Source: UPXZ01 sp964634605 (GTDB taxonomy: Bacteria; Bacteroidota; Bacteroidia; Bacteroidales; Paludibacteraceae). Taken from it: DNA of 13,780 nt. Position numbers and translations under genes: made by a program. The stretch's first letter is position 1, and every line of letters begins with the position of its first letter. The stretch covers positions 1-13,780 of the forward strand of contig CAZWLJ010000059.1 in assembly GCA_964634605.1 (NCBI GenBank), in the 5' to 3' direction. The notes under the pieces are model-generated. The model was not told the origin of the DNA. It saw only the letters and a program-made list of their open reading frames with translations, and did not search any database. Of the stretch, positions 6,918-13,780 are shown one piece after another.

Positions 6918-8129
6918 TCAGAAATTAAAACTTGCCATCACCTGTAATCCTTTGCCTGCAAACAGGTTTTTTCCACCCGGATTCACTCCAACCGGAAGGC
7001 TGGTTTCTGGATTCCAGAATCCGATGATATAAAAATTCCAGTTGTCGTACGTGCGTGTGTAGCTCAGGTAATTGTACAGGTTATCCGTTTCTTTCACGTA
7101 GAAAAACATGGCAGCCACATTGTCGGTGAGCGAAACCGGAAAAGTGATCATCGACCCGAAAAGGTTGACAGCCGTCCCTTCTGTCAGGAATTTGCTGCCG
7201 TAGTGAAACCGGAAATATTCGGCTGTCACATTCAGTCCTGCTCCAACCGGAAATGTGTAATCTGCACCTGCATTCCACATGTCCTGAATGAACATCAGTG
7301 GATAATCTGTCTTGTCAAACCTGCTGATACTGGTTTCAAACCATATTCCCGGACCAATGTCCCACTTCCCGTCCAGCCCGATGCGCCGTTCGTTTATATA
7401 TTCCGTCCCGGGCGCTGATGGTATCAGCGGGTGTAAGGCCGCTTTTCTGAAATGGGTGGAAAATGCAATTTCTCCCGGTCCGAGCGGTGTTTCAACGCGT
7501 CCGCCAATTTCAGGAATACACGGTGCACTGCCCAGCAACTCAAAACCTTTCGGATTCTTATTCCCGATGAGCGACCATAGCCAGATATTGGTATTATCAG
7601 GGAAAAAATATTTTCCCAGCAAACCGTAAACTCCGTCGGTAAGTCGCAGAGGATCACGCACATCCATTTCGTCGAACCACATCAGAGGCCTGAACATTTT
7701 AGCGGTGCCGAAATTAATTTTTTGAAGTCCGCCCCTGATTTCCCAGTTTTCGCCCGCGTAGCGAAGCCATACGCGATAGGGTTTGAAAATATACGTCGCG
7801 GAGTCAAATTGATTCCCGGTGAAATGAAGTGAACCCTGTATGTTCAGCGAAGCTTCAAAATCCAGGTGTGAATGGTTTTTCAGATGTTTTTTTCCGGTGA
7901 AAGCAGGGACAAATCTGCCTCCTGCCTGAGTGTGTGCGGGCTTTGAAAACTCAAAAACTGTCCATCCGGTAATTTGTCCGTTGAGCGATACACTGCTTTT
8001 ATCACCGTTTTCTCCGGTGGCAGAGTCGTTCGGTAATTCAACGGATGGAATCAGCATCGAATCCGTTTTAACCTGTGCATGGCATAGTAAAGTGAATAAA
8101 AAAAACAATATCACGCAAGTTTGTCTCAT
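6918..8129 (-). CDS. Porin-like outer-membrane beta-barrel protein
   Basis: A 403-residue protein with a signal peptide (MRQTCVILFFLFTLLCHAQ, likely cut A18/Q19; Cys16 is not in a proper lipobox). After a short Ser/Asp/Gly-rich linker (about 22-45), the rest shows alternating beta strands and ends in ...MASFNF, with the C-terminal Phe expected of barrels inserted by the BAM complex. A conserved-looking block spans residues 135-166 (LQKINFG, RPLMWFD, VRDPLRLTDGV), reminding me of porin-like barrels that accompany lipid or lipoprotein export ABC operons. No named family is claimed. It is the first gene of the seven-gene unit, directly before the ATPase, which suggests it is the outer-membrane component or acceptor of that system. 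The ATG at 8129 immediately precedes the signal peptide. Confidence 0.8.
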   Translation of the reverse strand: MRQTCVILFFLFTLLCHAQVKTDSMLIPSVELPNDSATGENGDKSSVSLNGQITGWTVFEFSKPAHTQAGGRFVPAFTGKKHLKNHSHLDFEASLNIQGSLHFTGNQFDSATYIFKPYRVWLRYAGENWEIRGGLQKINFGTAKMFRPLMWFDEMDVRDPLRLTDGVYGLLGKYFFPDNTNIWLWSLIGNKNPKGFELLGSAPCIPEIGGRVETPLGPGEIAFSTHFRKAALHPLIPSAPGTEYINERRIGLDGKWDIGPGIWFETSISRFDKTDYPLMFIQDMWNAGADYTFPVGAGLNVTAEYFRFHYGSKFLTEGTAVNLFGSMITFPVSLTDNVAAMFFYVKETDNLYNYLSYTRTYDNWNFYIIGFWNPETSLPVGVNPGGKNLFAGKGLQVMASFNF

Positions 8130-8145
8130 GATGTTTTCAGAAATC

Positions 8146-8153
8146 CAAAATTA
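8146..8153 (-). promoter_or_regulatory. Candidate promoter -7 box of the seven-gene unit (TAATTTTG)
   Basis: Minus-strand TAATTTTG fits the Bacteroidota -7 consensus TAnnTTTG, 16 bases before the ATG of the porin-like gene, so the leader would be only about 10 bases. There is no good TTTG box at -33. The same octamer lies in front of the ada-like gene at nearly the same distance. It is the only match on this strand in the divergent region. Confidence 0.42.
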
Positions 8154-8226
8154 CAGCACGTATTAAACGTAAAAGTATAAATATTAATTGAAAAACAAAC
8201 AAAAATCGAAATTATATCTTCATGCG

Positions 8227-8257
8227 TTTCTTTTCCTTAAAAATATCATTACTTTTG
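8227..8257 (+). promoter_or_regulatory. Candidate recX promoter
   Basis: TACTTTTG at 8250-8257 matches the Bacteroidota -7 consensus TAnnTTTG, and TTTC at 8227-8230, 19 bases upstream, matches the -33 box TTTG in three of four bases. Transcription would begin near 8263, leaving a leader of about 22 bases before the recX ATG. It lies back to back with the promoter for the minus-strand operon. Confidence 0.58.
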
Positions 8258-8285
8258 TGAGTTCATTGAATAAAACCGGATTGAA

Positions 8286-8747
8286 ATGAAGAAACAATAC
8301 ACTTACGATGAGTTGCTCCGCAAAGCTGCATCATATTGTTCAATATCAGAACATTGCATATCGGAAGTAGATCTGAAACTGAGAGCCTGGGATGTGGCGG
8401 AAGCAGACAGAAGGAAAATCATCGGGCAACTGACTGAAGATGATTTTATAAACGAAAAACGGTTTGCGAAGGCATTTGTGCGTGACAAGTTTCATCTGAA
8501 CAAATGGGGAAAGATCAAGATGACTATGGCGTTGCTTGAGAAAGGCATTGAAAAGGAGTTAATCAATAATGCGCTGAATACCATTGATGAAGGCGAATAC
8601 GACGAAATGCTCGCATCGCTGCTCAAGTCGAAGGCAAAATCAATCAGGTACGAATTCGAATACGAGAAACAGGGCAAACTGTTTCGCTTTGCGCAAAGCC
8701 GCGGTTTCGAAAACCAGGTGATTGAACGCGTTCTGCGGTATATATAG
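8286..8747 (+). CDS. recX: Regulatory protein RecX
   Basis: A 153-residue, all-helical protein matching the RecX family, which binds RecA filaments and modulates recombination and SOS activity in the cytoplasm. The best evidence is the central block DDFINEKRFAKAFVRDK (about 56-72) followed by KWGKIKMTMALLEKGIEKELI, the standard RecX sequence pattern of three-helix repeats, and the end repeat KLFRFAQSRGFENQVIERVL. Length is normal for the family. No recA is adjacent in the window, so this is a stand-alone recX as is common in Bacteroidota. It is the only plus-strand gene here, with its own candidate promoter at 8227-8257, and it converges on the ada-like gene with 31 bp between stops. No LexA-type box was recognised. 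Confidence 0.93.
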   Translation: MKKQYTYDELLRKAASYCSISEHCISEVDLKLRAWDVAEADRRKIIGQLTEDDFINEKRFAKAFVRDKFHLNKWGKIKMTMALLEKGIEKELINNALNTIDEGEYDEMLASLLKSKAKSIRYEFEYEKQGKLFRFAQSRGFENQVIERVLRYI

Positions 8748-8778
8748 GAGTTGTGACAGCTGTTGCAAAGCTCAGAAT

Positions 8779-9621
8779 TCACTTTTCCGATTTAGCAGCT
8801 TCCCAGCCAATCATCGACTTTTTGCAGGCCGGACCCCAGTGATACTGTCCGAGAACTCCTGTGGAGCAAATGACCCGATGACACGGAATCAGATAGGATA
8901 CAGGATTGCTTCCAACAGCCGTTCCCACAGCGCGGGTGGCTTTCGGGTTATCAATTTTTCCGGCAATATCACTGTAAGCCGTGAGTTTGCCTTCCGGAAT
9001 TTTTAGCAGCATTTCCCATACTTTCAACTGAAAATCAGTACCTTTCAGATGCAGTCTGATGGTTTCGGGCTTCTCGGCGTTTTCTCCGAAAAAACGTATG
9101 ACTTTCTCTATCCATTCATCCTTCTGTTCCAGAAATGTAGCCCGCGGAAAAAGATCAGTTAACTCTTTGAATGCCTGAGCTTTTTTGTCCCCGAAAGCCA
9201 GGTAGCAAATTCCTTTTCCGGTTGATGCTATAAGCATTTTCCCGAAAGGGCTTTCGGAGCAGGAATGTCTGATAATCAGATCTATGCCTCCGTTTTTGTA
9301 TTCGCCGGGAGTCATTCCTTCAATTTTTACAAATAAATCGTGCAACCGCCCGGTTCCGGAAAGTCCAACCTGGTCGGTTGCGTCAAAAAGACTTAGCTGC
9401 TTGTCATTCAGCAGCTGTTTTGCTCTTGAAACGGTAAGGTACTGGAGAAATTTCTTTGGACTCACTCCCGCCCAGTCCTGAAACATCCGCTGGAAATGAA
9501 ATACACTCATGTTTACATGCGATGCCGTTTCGCTCAGGTCCGGTTGGGTGCGTGAGTTGGCATACATGTATTCAATAGCCCGGGAGATTCGTTCAAAATC
9601 GATATTTTGTTGGTTACGCAT
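8779..9621 (-). CDS. ada: Ada-like fusion: AraC regulator plus O6-methylguanine-DNA methyltransferase
   Basis: A 280-residue two-part protein. Residues about 8-108 form an AraC-type DNA-binding domain (two helix-turn-helix units; VSPKKFLQYLTVSRAKQLL at 53-71). Residues about 115-195 are the ribonuclease-like N-part of the methyltransferase, and 196-278 the catalytic part with PCHRV (246-250; acceptor Cys247), hinge Asn239, Arg230 likely the arginine finger in KATRAVG, and the ending LGQYHWGPACKK. It transfers alkyl groups from O6-alkylguanine in DNA to Cys247, a single-turnover suicide repair. Unlike E. coli Ada it lacks the N-terminal zinc domain whose cysteine senses methyl phosphotriesters, so activation must differ or be absent. 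It has its own candidate promoter, 97 bp after the antiporter stop. Start at 9621 fits the usual AraC N-terminus. Confidence 0.93.
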   Translation of the reverse strand: MRNQQNIDFERISRAIEYMYANSRTQPDLSETASHVNMSVFHFQRMFQDWAGVSPKKFLQYLTVSRAKQLLNDKQLSLFDATDQVGLSGTGRLHDLFVKIEGMTPGEYKNGGIDLIIRHSCSESPFGKMLIASTGKGICYLAFGDKKAQAFKELTDLFPRATFLEQKDEWIEKVIRFFGENAEKPETIRLHLKGTDFQLKVWEMLLKIPEGKLTAYSDIAGKIDNPKATRAVGTAVGSNPVSYLIPCHRVICSTGVLGQYHWGPACKKSMIGWEAAKSEK

Positions 9622-9634
9622 GGGATTTTTTCTG

Positions 9635-9665
9635 CAAAATTAGTGGGAAAATCAGAAGCAAACAA
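9635..9665 (-). promoter_or_regulatory. Candidate promoter of the ada-like gene
   Basis: On the minus strand TTGTTTG (9665-9659) stands upstream of TAATTTTG (9642-9635); counted from its TTG the spacing is 20 bases, as expected for the Bacteroidota -33/-7 promoter. Only 13 bases separate the -7 box from the ATG, so the transcript would be almost leaderless. No Ada-type operator was recognised. Confidence 0.52.
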
Positions 9666-9718
9666 TCCGGTTCTTGCGCTTTTTTACTATCAGTATACAC
9701 ATTTACAGAACTCAAAAC

Positions 9719-12073
9719 TTAAAGTTCGTGATCCTTATCGGGTTGTATCACAGCAGCCTCGGGGATTCGCAAATTTTTATTGAACCGGCTCACTTTTTTA
9801 TTAATAATCAGTGTAGAAGGCATGTCTTTCAGCGTGTAAATTTCCTGAGAGACAAGGTAATCCCAGCTTTGATAGCTGATAAGCATCAGGCTGAATTTTT
9901 CAAGAAAACCGGAGTGCAAGCGGGTGAGTCTGGCAACTTTCACCCGTGAACCGAACTGTGAAATCAACAGGTTGATACCGCTGGTGATGTTATTCACTTT
10001 TCCGTTCATTTTTTCCAGATCAATAATCTGGACAGTGGTTTCGGCATTGTTTCTTAAAATTCTTCGTGCATAGCGAAGCAGGAAGTCGTCGGTATCTTTT
10101 TCTATCACAACAAGAATATTGGATATTCCCCTGAAGTCTCTGTTAACGAAAACTCCCACGCTGCAGTTACTGTGTTCGATGAAATACCTGGTTTTGTCGC
10201 GAATAAGCGTGCCCGGATAGAAAAGCGCGTTGTCTCTGGTGAGCTTATTTGCTATTTTTTTCAGCCATGGAAATTTGTCGTATTTGAAACTTTCTTTCAG
10301 GATAGCCGATTGTGTGGTTGAAACACCACCTCCGACGAGCAGAAAATCAAAGTTCTCGCTGTTCACTTTTTTCACAATTTCTGCCTCGATTATGTCAGCC
10401 ACCTTGTAGTCGGTTGTCACAGGTACCTGCAACGCTTCGGCTTCTGCAAGTACATCCACGAAACTTTCGGTCGAAAACTGTTCGCTGTAAATCGGATTCG
10501 TATCTGTACCGGCTGTGATATGCAATACTTCCACTTCCAGCGAATTTTTTACACCATCGAGAATTTTTTTTGCCACACGCAGCAGGTTTTTTCCACCTTC
10601 CGGATTTCCAAGGGCAATCAGTGTTTTAAAGATTCCTTCCGACTGCTGACGGATTAATTCTTCTTCCACGGTCTTGTCGGGGAATAACTTCTCAATAAGT
10701 GCCAGTGAGGGAGTAGTCATAAAAGTAGTAACCAGCGCCATAATCACCAGCATAACGAATACCACAGGTGGCAGAATGCCCATTTCAAGCCCGATATTGA
10801 GCACGATAAGTTCCATCAGACCACGTGTATTCATCAGCACGCCGAGCGACAGGCTGTCTTTCCAGTTTTCGCCGATGGCACGGGCCGGGATAGCGCTTCC
10901 GCCAAACTTTCCGGCTACAGCTACTGCGATGAAAACCAGACACATAATCCAGAGTGAAGGAGTGTTGAGCAGCCCGATTTCAGTTTTCAGACCGGTATAA
11001 ACAAAGAAAAGAGGCAACAGCAGCGAAACCGACAGATCTTCGATTTTATCAACCATCAGTTTTCTGAAACGGGGAATTGGAGGCATGATAAGCCCGGCCA
11101 TGAATGCCCCGAACAGAGCATGGATTCCGAGCAACTGGGTAGTATATGCCGAAATAATGAGAATCAGGATAAAAAAACCGAATATACTTTTATTCATCAG
11201 TTCTTCTTTCTGATAAATAATTCCAATCTGTTTCAGAAAAGGTCTGACAACAAAAAGCATCACCACAATGTAGATGGCGGTAAATAACAGGGTGTAAACA
11301 GAACTGGCAAAACTGCCTGTCTGAGCAATGGCAATGACTGCAACAAGCAAAATCCACGCTGTCACGTCATTGATGGCAGCACTGCCTATGCTGATGGTGC
11401 CCAGGTGAGTTTTCGAAAGCCCTTTTTCCTGTACAATACGCGCCAGAACGGGGAAAGCGGTAATGCTCATGGAGATACCGATAAACAGGGCAAAAGAAGT
11501 GAAGTTGGAATCGGAGGGCGAAAAATTCTTGTATATTATTAATGCCAGTATCATCCCTAACATGAAAGGAATAAGGATACTGGACTGGCTGATGATAAAC
11601 GTGTTCTTGATTTTATCTTTCAATTCACTCATATTCAGATCCATACCTACGGCGAACATGAACAGGACCAAACCAATCTGGCTGACAATGTAGAGGTTGT
11701 CGAGCGAATCGGCCGAAAAGAGAAATGAATATGCTTCGGGAAAAACCATTCCCAGCAACGACGGACCCAGTACAATCCCGGCCAGTATCTCACCGATAAC
11801 GGTTGGCTGCTGAATTTTGGCAAAAAGTGAACTGAATATGCGTGATACAATCAGAATGGCAATTATCTGAAGCAAAATCATGGCAAACGGCTCCAGCAGA
11901 TTTTGCATTGTGATATTCCTGAAAAGTTCAAATGTGCCCAGAGTGCCGTTAACGCCAGAACGGTGCAGAATAATATCAATCGTTCTTCCCTGTCTTATCA
12001 GGAAGTAAACGACAATGCCAAATATTGCTAATATTGCAGCAAAGAACCACCAGGATTTATCTTTTTTCTTCAT
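9719..12073 (-). CDS. CPA2-family cation:proton antiporter with tandem Usp-like tail
   Basis: A 784-residue protein. Residues 1-25 are a first membrane helix, followed by an extracytoplasmic-looking loop and the Na+/H+ exchanger domain (PF00999, about 58-460) with GEILAGIVLGPSLLG (94-108), the ion-site pair Asn235-Asp236 in SAAINDVTAWILL, and GLMELIVLNIG (418-428). The ND pair and spacing resemble plant CHX and KefB-like CPA2 members, which exchange K+ or Na+ for H+. The soluble tail (about 482-780) appears to contain two Usp-like alpha/beta units (about 482-600 and 650-757), likely a regulatory nucleotide- or ligand-sensing part. Start at 12073 is preceded by a promoter and a terminator-like hairpin. 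It follows the mscS gene by 138 bp, suggesting a local ion and pH homeostasis pair. Exact ion unknown. Confidence 0.92.
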   Translation of the reverse strand: MKKKDKSWWFFAAILAIFGIVVYFLIRQGRTIDIILHRSGVNGTLGTFELFRNITMQNLLEPFAMILLQIIAILIVSRIFSSLFAKIQQPTVIGEILAGIVLGPSLLGMVFPEAYSFLFSADSLDNLYIVSQIGLVLFMFAVGMDLNMSELKDKIKNTFIISQSSILIPFMLGMILALIIYKNFSPSDSNFTSFALFIGISMSITAFPVLARIVQEKGLSKTHLGTISIGSAAINDVTAWILLVAVIAIAQTGSFASSVYTLLFTAIYIVVMLFVVRPFLKQIGIIYQKEELMNKSIFGFFILILIISAYTTQLLGIHALFGAFMAGLIMPPIPRFRKLMVDKIEDLSVSLLLPLFFVYTGLKTEIGLLNTPSLWIMCLVFIAVAVAGKFGGSAIPARAIGENWKDSLSLGVLMNTRGLMELIVLNIGLEMGILPPVVFVMLVIMALVTTFMTTPSLALIEKLFPDKTVEEELIRQQSEGIFKTLIALGNPEGGKNLLRVAKKILDGVKNSLEVEVLHITAGTDTNPIYSEQFSTESFVDVLAEAEALQVPVTTDYKVADIIEAEIVKKVNSENFDFLLVGGGVSTTQSAILKESFKYDKFPWLKKIANKLTRDNALFYPGTLIRDKTRYFIEHSNCSVGVFVNRDFRGISNILVVIEKDTDDFLLRYARRILRNNAETTVQIIDLEKMNGKVNNITSGINLLISQFGSRVKVARLTRLHSGFLEKFSLMLISYQSWDYLVSQEIYTLKDMPSTLIINKKVSRFNKNLRIPEAAVIQPDKDHEL

Positions 12074-12080
12074 TCAGTTT

Positions 12081-12112
12081 GAAAAAAAGGTTTTGACATT
12101 TTGTCAAGACCT
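12081..12112 (-). terminator. Terminator-like hairpin and U-run in the antiporter leader
   Basis: In the minus-strand transcript arm AGGTCTTGACA (12112-12102) pairs with TGTCAAAACCT (12098-12088) around an AAA loop: 11 positions with one C/A mismatch and a perfect 6-bp top (TTGACA/TGTCAA). A run of T (12088-12082) follows at once, the form of an intrinsic terminator. It sits 8 bases before the antiporter ATG (12073) and downstream of the candidate promoter, so it may be an attenuator; alternatively it ends read-through from nadE-mscS. Confidence 0.5.
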
Positions 12113-12134
12113 GGTTTGATGCACTAATTTACGA

Positions 12135-12167
12135 CAAAGATAGTATTTTTTCTTTTTTATTTGCAAA
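12135..12167 (-). promoter_or_regulatory. Strong candidate promoter of the antiporter gene
   Basis: Minus-strand TTTG (12167-12164), 21 bases, then TATCTTTG (12142-12135): a very good match to the Bacteroidota -33/-7 promoter, in an AT-rich spacer. The leader would be about 55-60 bases. The -33 box is embedded in a perfect 10-bp palindrome ATTTGCAAAT (12159-12168), a possible operator. Confidence 0.65.
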
Positions 12168-12211
12168 TCTCCGTTTCCGGCTATTCACAAAAAAACATTT
12201 CAGTTTCAGAC

Positions 12212-13270
12212 TTATTTAACGGCAACCGATTGCGGCTGAACCGCGAATTCAATACCGGAGGAATTAAATCTTTCCAGGATTTTGAAGTTGATATCCGAGG
12301 GAATTTTTACATTATCGCCCTCTTTGGAGATAAAATACGTCAGTTTCAGGTTCATGGAAGTGGCTGCAAATTCGCTGAAAGCAACGGTAATGTTTTCTTT
12401 GTCAACATATTGGGTTTCTTCAGCGGTTTGTTTCAGTATGGAAGCTGCCTGTTGCATTTTTCCGGAGGTGGTGGAGTAGGAAAGGCCCAGAGTCATAACC
12501 ACTCTTGTCACTGGTGCTTCGGAAATGTTTTCGACCGCGCCTTCCACTATCTTGTAATTCGGGATGGTAATAATCCGTTTGTCAAAGTTGCGGATTCGTG
12601 TGCTTCTGATGCCGATGTCCTCGACGAATCCGTCAAATTCACCGATTTTTATCCGGTCGCCAATCCGGAAAGTTCCGTCGACCAGGATGGTGAAACCTCC
12701 GAAAATATTTTTCACCGTATCCTGAGCAGCCAGCGCGATGGCTATACCTCCAATTCCGAGAGTGCCTAATATGGCTTTGAGGTCTAATCCCACGTTGTTC
12801 AGAGCGGTTACTGCTCCGATTGTCCAGATAGCGAAAACAGCCACTTTGCGGATGAGCGAAGTGAGATGTGAATCGAAATGAATCTTTTGGCTGACATCTG
12901 CACCCTGATTGCTTCGCCGGATAAAATATTCCCTTATCAGCCTGCTGACAAGATGTGCTATAAACCACGTGATATTAAGTACAGTAAGTATTTCATAGGC
13001 TTTGTAAAGCGATTCGTCGAACGATTTGCTCAGTTCAAGCCTGTTCAGCGCAGTCCAGAGGGCAATGAGAATGATTCCCACTTTCAGCGGAGTTTCAAGC
13101 GTGTTCACCAGGATGTTGTCCAGATAGTTGATGGTGCGTTTTGCCAGAGCTCTCAGGTATCTTCGGTTGAGAAGGGTGATTATCCAGTTGACAAGCAGGG
13201 CTAAAATGATAATTCCGCCCGAAATCAGCCAGTTTTGTAACGTGTTATTGTAATATACTTCCTGTAACAT
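12212..13270 (-). CDS. MscS-family mechanosensitive ion channel
   Basis: A 352-residue inner-membrane channel. Hydrophobic segments lie at about 14-35, 62-78, 92-112 and 140-160, followed by the pore helix region LKAILGTLGIGGIAIALAAQ (164-183) and DTVKNIFGGF, the Gly/Ala-packed TM3 that defines MscS. The beta domain follows (about 194-250: DGTFRIGDRIKIG, IRSTRIRNFDKRIITIPN), then the C-terminal alpha/beta domain. It opens under membrane tension to release osmolytes in hypo-osmotic shock. Four helices before the beta domain instead of three make it slightly larger than E. coli MscS (286 residues). It starts only 12 bp after the nadE stop and is probably co-transcribed with it. The antiporter gene downstream has its own promoter. 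Confidence 0.94.
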   Translation of the reverse strand: MLQEVYYNNTLQNWLISGGIIILALLVNWIITLLNRRYLRALAKRTINYLDNILVNTLETPLKVGIILIALWTALNRLELSKSFDESLYKAYEILTVLNITWFIAHLVSRLIREYFIRRSNQGADVSQKIHFDSHLTSLIRKVAVFAIWTIGAVTALNNVGLDLKAILGTLGIGGIAIALAAQDTVKNIFGGFTILVDGTFRIGDRIKIGEFDGFVEDIGIRSTRIRNFDKRIITIPNYKIVEGAVENISEAPVTRVVMTLGLSYSTTSGKMQQAASILKQTAEETQYVDKENITVAFSEFAATSMNLKLTYFISKEGDNVKIPSDINFKILERFNSSGIEFAVQPQSVAVK

Positions 13271-13282
13271 GGTTCGAATGAC

Positions 13283-13780
13283 TTAAAAATTAAAAGGGAA
13301 AGCGTCGCTCGGCATGCGCCAGTCGCCCCGCGGCGAAAGGTTGATGCTTCCGACTTTGGGTCCGTCGGGGATGCACGAACGCTTGAACTGTTGCTGGAAA
13401 AACCGTTTAAGAAAAACCTTAAGCCACTTTTCAATGATTTCAGTCGTGTATTTTCCTTCATAAGCAGTTTTTGCAAGGAAGAGAATTTTTTCAGGGGTAA
13501 ATCCAAAGCGAACGAAATAGTAGAGAAAGAAATCATGCAATTCGTAAGGTCCCACGATGTCTTCGGTCTTTTGCGCGATTACACCGTTTTCATCAGATGG
13601 AAGCAACTCGGGACTTACAGGAGTATCCAGTATATCCGTGAGTATCTTTTCAGAGTGATCGTCCAGCTGATGCGCAGCCCAACCTACCAGATAGCGTACA
13701 AGAGTTTTGGGAACTCCGCTGTTCACGCCGTACATGGACATGTGGTCGCCGTTGTAGGTGGACCAGCCGAGCGCCATTTC
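13283..13780 (-). CDS. nadE: Glutamine-dependent NAD+ synthetase, C-terminal part (cut by window edge)
   Basis: The last 165 codons of a larger gene; the 5' part lies beyond the right edge (first visible codon GAA, then MALGWSTYNGDHMSMYGVN). This is the end of the synthetase (NH3-dependent amidation) domain of glutamine-dependent NAD+ synthase, which converts nicotinic acid adenine dinucleotide, ATP and glutamine to NAD+ in the cytoplasm. Recognisable are the SEMALGW-type stretch (the ATP/NaAD site region in the family), AQKTEDIVGPYELHDFF, and the C-terminal KRSCIPDGPKVGSINLSPRGD and MPSDAFPF tail. Two-domain bacterial enzymes are about 540-680 residues, so roughly three quarters is missing here. 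The MscS gene follows after 12 bp. Confidence 0.93.
   Translation of the reverse strand, partial: EMALGWSTYNGDHMSMYGVNSGVPKTLVRYLVGWAAHQLDDHSEKILTDILDTPVSPELLPSDENGVIAQKTEDIVGPYELHDFFLYYFVRFGFTPEKILFLAKTAYEGKYTTEIIEKWLKVFLKRFFQQQFKRSCIPDGPKVGSINLSPRGDWRMPSDAFPFNF

Noticed and set aside
8748..8778. Bidirectional terminator between the convergent recX and ada-like genes
   Set aside because: The 31-bp gap has a CAGCTG palindrome but no stem with a usable loop and no T-run on either strand.
8286..9621. Defence or mobile island around recX and the ada-like gene
   Set aside because: Both are ordinary chromosomal repair-related genes, no integrase, transposase, tRNA or attachment repeats nearby.
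12161..12769. 202-codon plus-strand open frame
   Set aside because: Antisense to the 3' half of the MscS gene, no family resemblance, low-quality composition.

Overview
The window reads as chromosomal DNA of a Bacteroidota organism, most likely of the order Bacteroidales. The evidence is direct: promoter-like sites match the Bacteroidota -7 element TAnnTTTG, no Shine-Dalgarno sequences stand out, several signal peptides end in A/S followed by Gln, and there are typical Bacteroidota families (two-domain NAD synthetase end, CHX-like CPA2 antiporter, AraC-MGMT fusion, PF17131-type LolA-like protein next to FtsX permeases). Nearly everything lies on the minus strand; recX is the only plus-strand gene.

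Layout. Positions 1-552 are non-coding and repeat-rich: a perfect 28-bp tandem duplication carrying GTAGTC-TCCT-GACTAC palindromes, then a third hairpin with the same TCCT loop, resembling REP-type elements. Positions 553-8129 hold seven minus-strand genes that look like one transcription unit, read from 8129 down: outer-membrane porin-like barrel, LolD/MacB-type ATPase, FtsX-type permease 1 (4-bp overlap with the ATPase), FtsX-type permease 2, periplasmic LolA-like carrier protein, a secreted protein with a barrel-like C-terminal half, and an EamA/DMT inner-membrane transporter. A 156-bp divergent promoter region separates this unit from recX (8286-8747, plus). recX converges on an ada-like gene (8779-9621, minus; AraC regulator fused to O6-methylguanine methyltransferase). 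Upstream of that on the minus strand are a large CPA2 antiporter with a tandem Usp-like tail (9719-12073), an MscS-family channel (12212-13270) and the 3' end of glutamine-dependent NAD+ synthetase (13283 to the window edge).

How they may work together. The seven-gene unit has every layer of an envelope transport machine: cytoplasmic ATPase, two different FtsX-fold permeases (as in LolC/LolE), a periplasmic LolA-like protein and one or two outer-membrane proteins. I infer that it extracts a lipid or lipoprotein-like cargo from the inner membrane and hands it towards the outer membrane; the cargo is unknown. This is the best candidate for an under-described system here. The right-hand end is ion and osmotic homeostasis plus core metabolism; the antiporter gene has a good promoter followed by a terminator-like hairpin directly in front of its start codon, suggesting leader control. 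No CRISPR array, complete mobile element, defence island, tRNA or rRNA was seen.
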